Source of the DNA: Streptomyces xantholiticus
GTDB taxonomy: Bacteria; Actinomycetota; Actinomycetes; Streptomycetales; Streptomycetaceae
Assembly: GCF_014651015.1 (NCBI RefSeq)
Contig: NZ_BMWB01000002.1
Span: 62,001-126,000, forward strand
Direction: 5' to 3'
DNA length: 64,000 nt
Shown: piece by piece, positions 61,331 through 64,000 of the stretch
Numbering within the stretch: position 1 is the stretch's first letter
Layout of the letters: each line of letters starts with the position of its first letter
The notes under the pieces: generated by a model
The model's input: only the letters and a program-made list of their open reading frames with translations
What the model was told of the DNA's origin: nothing
The model's database searches: none
Program-made: the position numbers and the translations under genes

Positions 61331-64000
61331 CTACCGGGAGTCGCTGCCGGTCGACTCGGCCGCCGCGCGGCCCGCCTCCAGCCGCGCCACCGGGATACGG
61401 AACGGCGAGCAGGAGACGTAGTCCAGGCCCACCTCGTGGAAGAAGTGCACGGACTCCGGGTCACCGCCGTGCTCACCGCACACGCCCAGCTTGAGGTCGG
61501 GCCGCGTGGCCCGGCCGGCCGCCACCGCGCTGCGGACGAGCGAGCCCACGCCGTCCCTGTCGATCGTCTCGAACGGCGACACCCCGAAGATGCCCTTCTC
61601 CAGGTACGCGGTGAAGAAGCTGGCCTCCACGTCGTCGCGGGAGAAGCCCCACACGGTCTGGGTGAGGTCGTTGGTGCCGAAGGAGAAGAACTCGGCGGCC
61701 TCCGCGATCTGGCCGGCGGTCAGCGCGGCGCGCGGCAGCTCGATCATCGTGCCGAGCGCCAGCTTCAGCTCGATGCCGGTGCGCTGCTGCACCTCGGCGA
61801 TGACCTGCTCGGCCTCCTCGCGGACGATCTCCAGCTCCTGGACGGTGCCGACGAGCGGGATCATGATCTCGGCGCGCGGATCGCCCTTGGCCTCGATGCG
61901 CTGCGCGGCGGCCTCGGCGATCGCCCGTACCTGCATGGTGAACAAACCGGGGATGACGAGCCCGAGGCGCACACCGCGCAGACCCAGCATCGGGTTCTGC
62001 TCGTGCAGCCGGTGCACGGCCTGCAGCAGGCGCAGATCGTTCTCGTTGTGGTCCTTGCGGGCCTCGGCGAGGGCGACGCGCACCGAGAGCTCGGTGATGT
62101 CGGGGAGGAACTCGTGCAGCGGCGGGTCGAGCAGACGCACCGTCACCGGCAGCCCGTCCATCGCCTCGAACAGCTCCACGAAGTCCTGCTTCTGCTGAGG
62201 GAGCAGCGCCTTCAGCGCCTCTTCGCGCTCGTCGTCGGTGTCCGCGAGGATCAGCTTCTCGACCATCTCGCGGCGCTCGCCGAGGAACATGTGCTCGGTG
62301 CGGCACAGCCCGATGCCCTGGGCGCCGAAACGGCGGGCGCGCAGCGCGTCTTCCGCGTTGTCGGCGTTGGCCCGTACGCGCAGCCGGCGTACGCGGTCCG
62401 CGTAGGCCATGATCCGGTGGACGGCCTGGACGAGCTCGTCGGCGTCGTCGGCGCCCGCGTGCATGCGGCCCTCGAAGTACTCGACGACCGGGGAGGGCAC
62501 GACCGGCACCTCGCCCTTGTAGACCTTGCCGGTGGAGCCGTCGATGGAGACGACGTCGCCCTCCTCGATGAGGGTGCCGTTCACCGTCATCCGGCGGCGC
62601 TTGGTGTCGACCTCGAGCTCCTCGGCGCCGCAGACACAGGTCTTGCCCATGCCGCGGGCGACGACGGCGGCGTGCGAGGTCTTGCCACCGCGGGAGGTCA
62701 GGATGCCCTCCGCGGCGATCATGCCGTCCAGGTCGTCGGGGTTGGTCTCACGGCGGATGAGGATGACCTTCTCGCCGGAACGCGACCACTTGACCGCGGT
62801 GTAGGAGTCGAAGACCGCCTTGCCGACGGCCGCGCCCGGGGAGGCGGCGATGCCGCGGCCGAGCAGCTCCGTCTTCGCCTTCTCGTCGAAGCGGGGGAAC
62901 ATCAGCTGGGCGAGCTGGGCGCCGTTGACACGCTGGAGCGCCTCGGCCTCGTCGATCAGGCCCTGGTCGACGAGCTGGGTGGCGATACGGAAGGCAGCGC
63001 CGGCGGTGCGCTTGCCGACACGGGTCTGCAGCATCCACAGCTGGCCGCGCTCGATGGTGAACTCGATGTCGCAGAGATCCTTGTAGTGGTTCTCCAGCGT
63101 CTCCATGATCTGCATCAGCTGGTCGTACGACTGCTTGTCGATCGACTCGAGGTCGGCCAGCGGCACGGTGTTGCGGATACCGGCGACGACGTCCTCGCCC
63201 TGCGCGTTCTGCAGGTAGTCGCCGTAGACGCCCTGGTGGCCCGAGGCGGGGTCGCGGGTGAAGGCGACGCCGGTGCCGGAGTCGGGGCCGAGGTTGCCGA
63301 AGACCATGGAGCAGACGTTGACTGCCGTGCCGAGGTCGCCGGGGATGCGCTCCTGGCGGCGGTAGAGCTTGGCGCGGTCGGTGTTCCAGGACTCGAAGAC
63401 CGAGCAGATCGCGAGGTCCATCTGCTCACGCGGGTCCTGCGGGAAGTCGCGGCCGGCCTCGGTCTTGACGATCTTCTTGAACTGCTTGACGAGCTTCTTG
63501 AGGTCCGCGGCGTCGAGGTCGGTGTCGACGGTGACCTTCTTGGCCGCCTTGGCCTCGTCGAGTGCTTCCTCGAAGAGCTCGCCGTCGACGCCCAGCACGG
63601 TCTTGCCGAACATCTGGATGAGGCGGCGGTAGGAGTCCCACGCGAAGCGCTCGTCGCCGGCCTGCTGGGCGAGGCCCGCGACCGACTCGTCGGAGAGACC
63701 GATGTTGAGGACCGTGTCCATCATGCCGGGCATCGAGAACTTGGCGCCCGACCGTACGGATACGAGCAGCGGGTTGTCGGCCTGACCGAGCTTCTTGCCC
63801 ATCGTCTTCTCGAGGGCGTCGAGGTGCGCACTCACCTCGTCGCGCAGGGCGGGCGGCTCGGCGCCGCTCTCGAGGTAGACCTTGCAGGCCTCGGTCGTGA
63901 TCGTGAAGCCCGGAGGGACCGGCAGACCGAGGTTGGTCATCTCGGCGAGGTTGGCACCCTTCCCGCCGAGCAGGTCCTTGAGGTCTTTGTTGCCCTCGGT
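61331..64000 (-). CDS. ppdK: Pyruvate, phosphate dikinase (5' end outside window)
   Basis: The last 889 or so residues of pyruvate phosphate dikinase, which interconverts pyruvate, ATP and Pi with PEP, AMP and PPi. The frame continues past 64000 (the outer codons read TEGNKDLKDLLGGKGANLAE, the family's early motif), so the true start lies outside. The phosphohistidine motif is intact: LTSRGGKTSHAAVVARGMGK. The C-terminal TIM barrel has GIGLCRTEHMFLGERR, FFSFGTNDLTQTVWGFSRDD and the catalytic Cys in LGVCGEHGGDP. Cytoplasmic. It supports gluconeogenesis or glycolytic flux. Confidence 0.97.
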   Translation of the reverse strand, partial: TEGNKDLKDLLGGKGANLAEMTNLGLPVPPGFTITTEACKVYLESGAEPPALRDEVSAHLDALEKTMGKKLGQADNPLLVSVRSGAKFSMPGMMDTVLNIGLSDESVAGLAQQAGDERFAWDSYRRLIQMFGKTVLGVDGELFEEALDEAKAAKKVTVDTDLDAADLKKLVKQFKKIVKTEAGRDFPQDPREQMDLAICSVFESWNTDRAKLYRRQERIPGDLGTAVNVCSMVFGNLGPDSGTGVAFTRDPASGHQGVYGDYLQNAQGEDVVAGIRNTVPLADLESIDKQSYDQLMQIMETLENHYKDLCDIEFTIERGQLWMLQTRVGKRTAGAAFRIATQLVDQGLIDEAEALQRVNGAQLAQLMFPRFDEKAKTELLGRGIAASPGAAVGKAVFDSYTAVKWSRSGEKVILIRRETNPDDLDGMIAAEGILTSRGGKTSHAAVVARGMGKTCVCGAEELEVDTKRRRMTVNGTLIEEGDVVSIDGSTGKVYKGEVPVVPSPVVEYFEGRMHAGADDADELVQAVHRIMAYADRVRRLRVRANADNAEDALRARRFGAQGIGLCRTEHMFLGERREMVEKLILADTDDEREEALKALLPQQKQDFVELFEAMDGLPVTVRLLDPPLHEFLPDITELSVRVALAEARKDHNENDLRLLQAVHRLHEQNPMLGLRGVRLGLVIPGLFTMQVRAIAEAAAQRIEAKGDPRAEIMIPLVGTVQELEIVREEAEQVIAEVQQRTGIELKLALGTMIELPRAALTAGQIAEAAEFFSFGTNDLTQTVWGFSRDDVEASFFTAYLEKGIFGVSPFETIDRDGVGSLVRSAVAAGRATRPDLKLGVCGEHGGDPESVHFFHEVGLDYVSCSPFRIPVARLEAGRAAAESTGSDSR

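Overview
The window looks like a Streptomyces chromosome. Coding GC is very high, GTG starts are common, and the gene families are typical: an Mbl-like actin, HrdA sigma factor, MatB malonyl-CoA synthetase, a Tat-exported PhoX-like protein and many TPR NTPases. From memory, the gene content matches the S. coelicolor SCO2444-SCO2494 neighbourhood (matB, mbl, hrdA, dnaG, narB, nirBD, ppdK). I could not run that comparison.

Layout. 0-11.4 kb: small conserved protein, mbl, LysE-type exporter, matB with a fused carboxyltransferase, two VOC proteins, a sigma-like/zinc-finger/ricin membrane protein and a GGCT-like protein, with decayed GAF-kinase and NarK fragments between them. 11.7-12.6 kb: a truncated, frameshifted MFS exporter. 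12.9-20.0 kb: a conflict-type cluster. It holds trypco2, a giant trypsin-NTPase-TPR protein ending in an ACP-like domain that lacks the phosphopantetheine serine, and on the other strand a small helical protein followed by an NB-ARC/TPR NTPase. 20.1-22.4 kb: a graveyard of IS3, IS5-like, integrase and SDR fragments around one intact small gene. 22.5-26.85 kb: a three-gene operon of a CHAT protease with TPRs, a small Cys-containing protein and a four-helix membrane protein. 26.9-27.7 kb: a broken tyrosine integrase next to a CAU-anticodon tRNA, then two tRNA-Asn genes.

28.2-43 kb is mostly core: a YtxH-like protein, an FGGY kinase, a heterodimeric ABC exporter, hrdA, an AbiEii-like nucleotidyltransferase with its partner, dnaG, an NAD(P)/FAD reductase, dGTPase and sirohydrochlorin chelatase. 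43-55.7 kb holds nitrate and nitrite assimilation: narB, then an FAD reductase-nirB-nirD operon. GlnR-type boxes lie before both units. cutA, GGCT, an FMN reductase, a MarR pair and a TauE exporter lie between them. 55.8-64 kb: an EamA exporter with a divergent AraC regulator, a VOC protein, a PhoX-like protein, a winged-helix regulator and the 3' part of ppdK, which runs off the right edge.

How it works together. The metabolic genes supply malonyl-CoA and reduce nitrate to ammonium; sirohydrochlorin chelatase makes the siroheme NirB needs. The 12.9-27.7 kb block is accessory: predicted NTP-dependent, protease-armed immunity or cell-death modules set among dead mobile-element pieces beside tRNA genes. 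The strongest candidate for something undescribed is the trypsin-NTPase-TPR-pseudoACP protein with its trypco2 partner.
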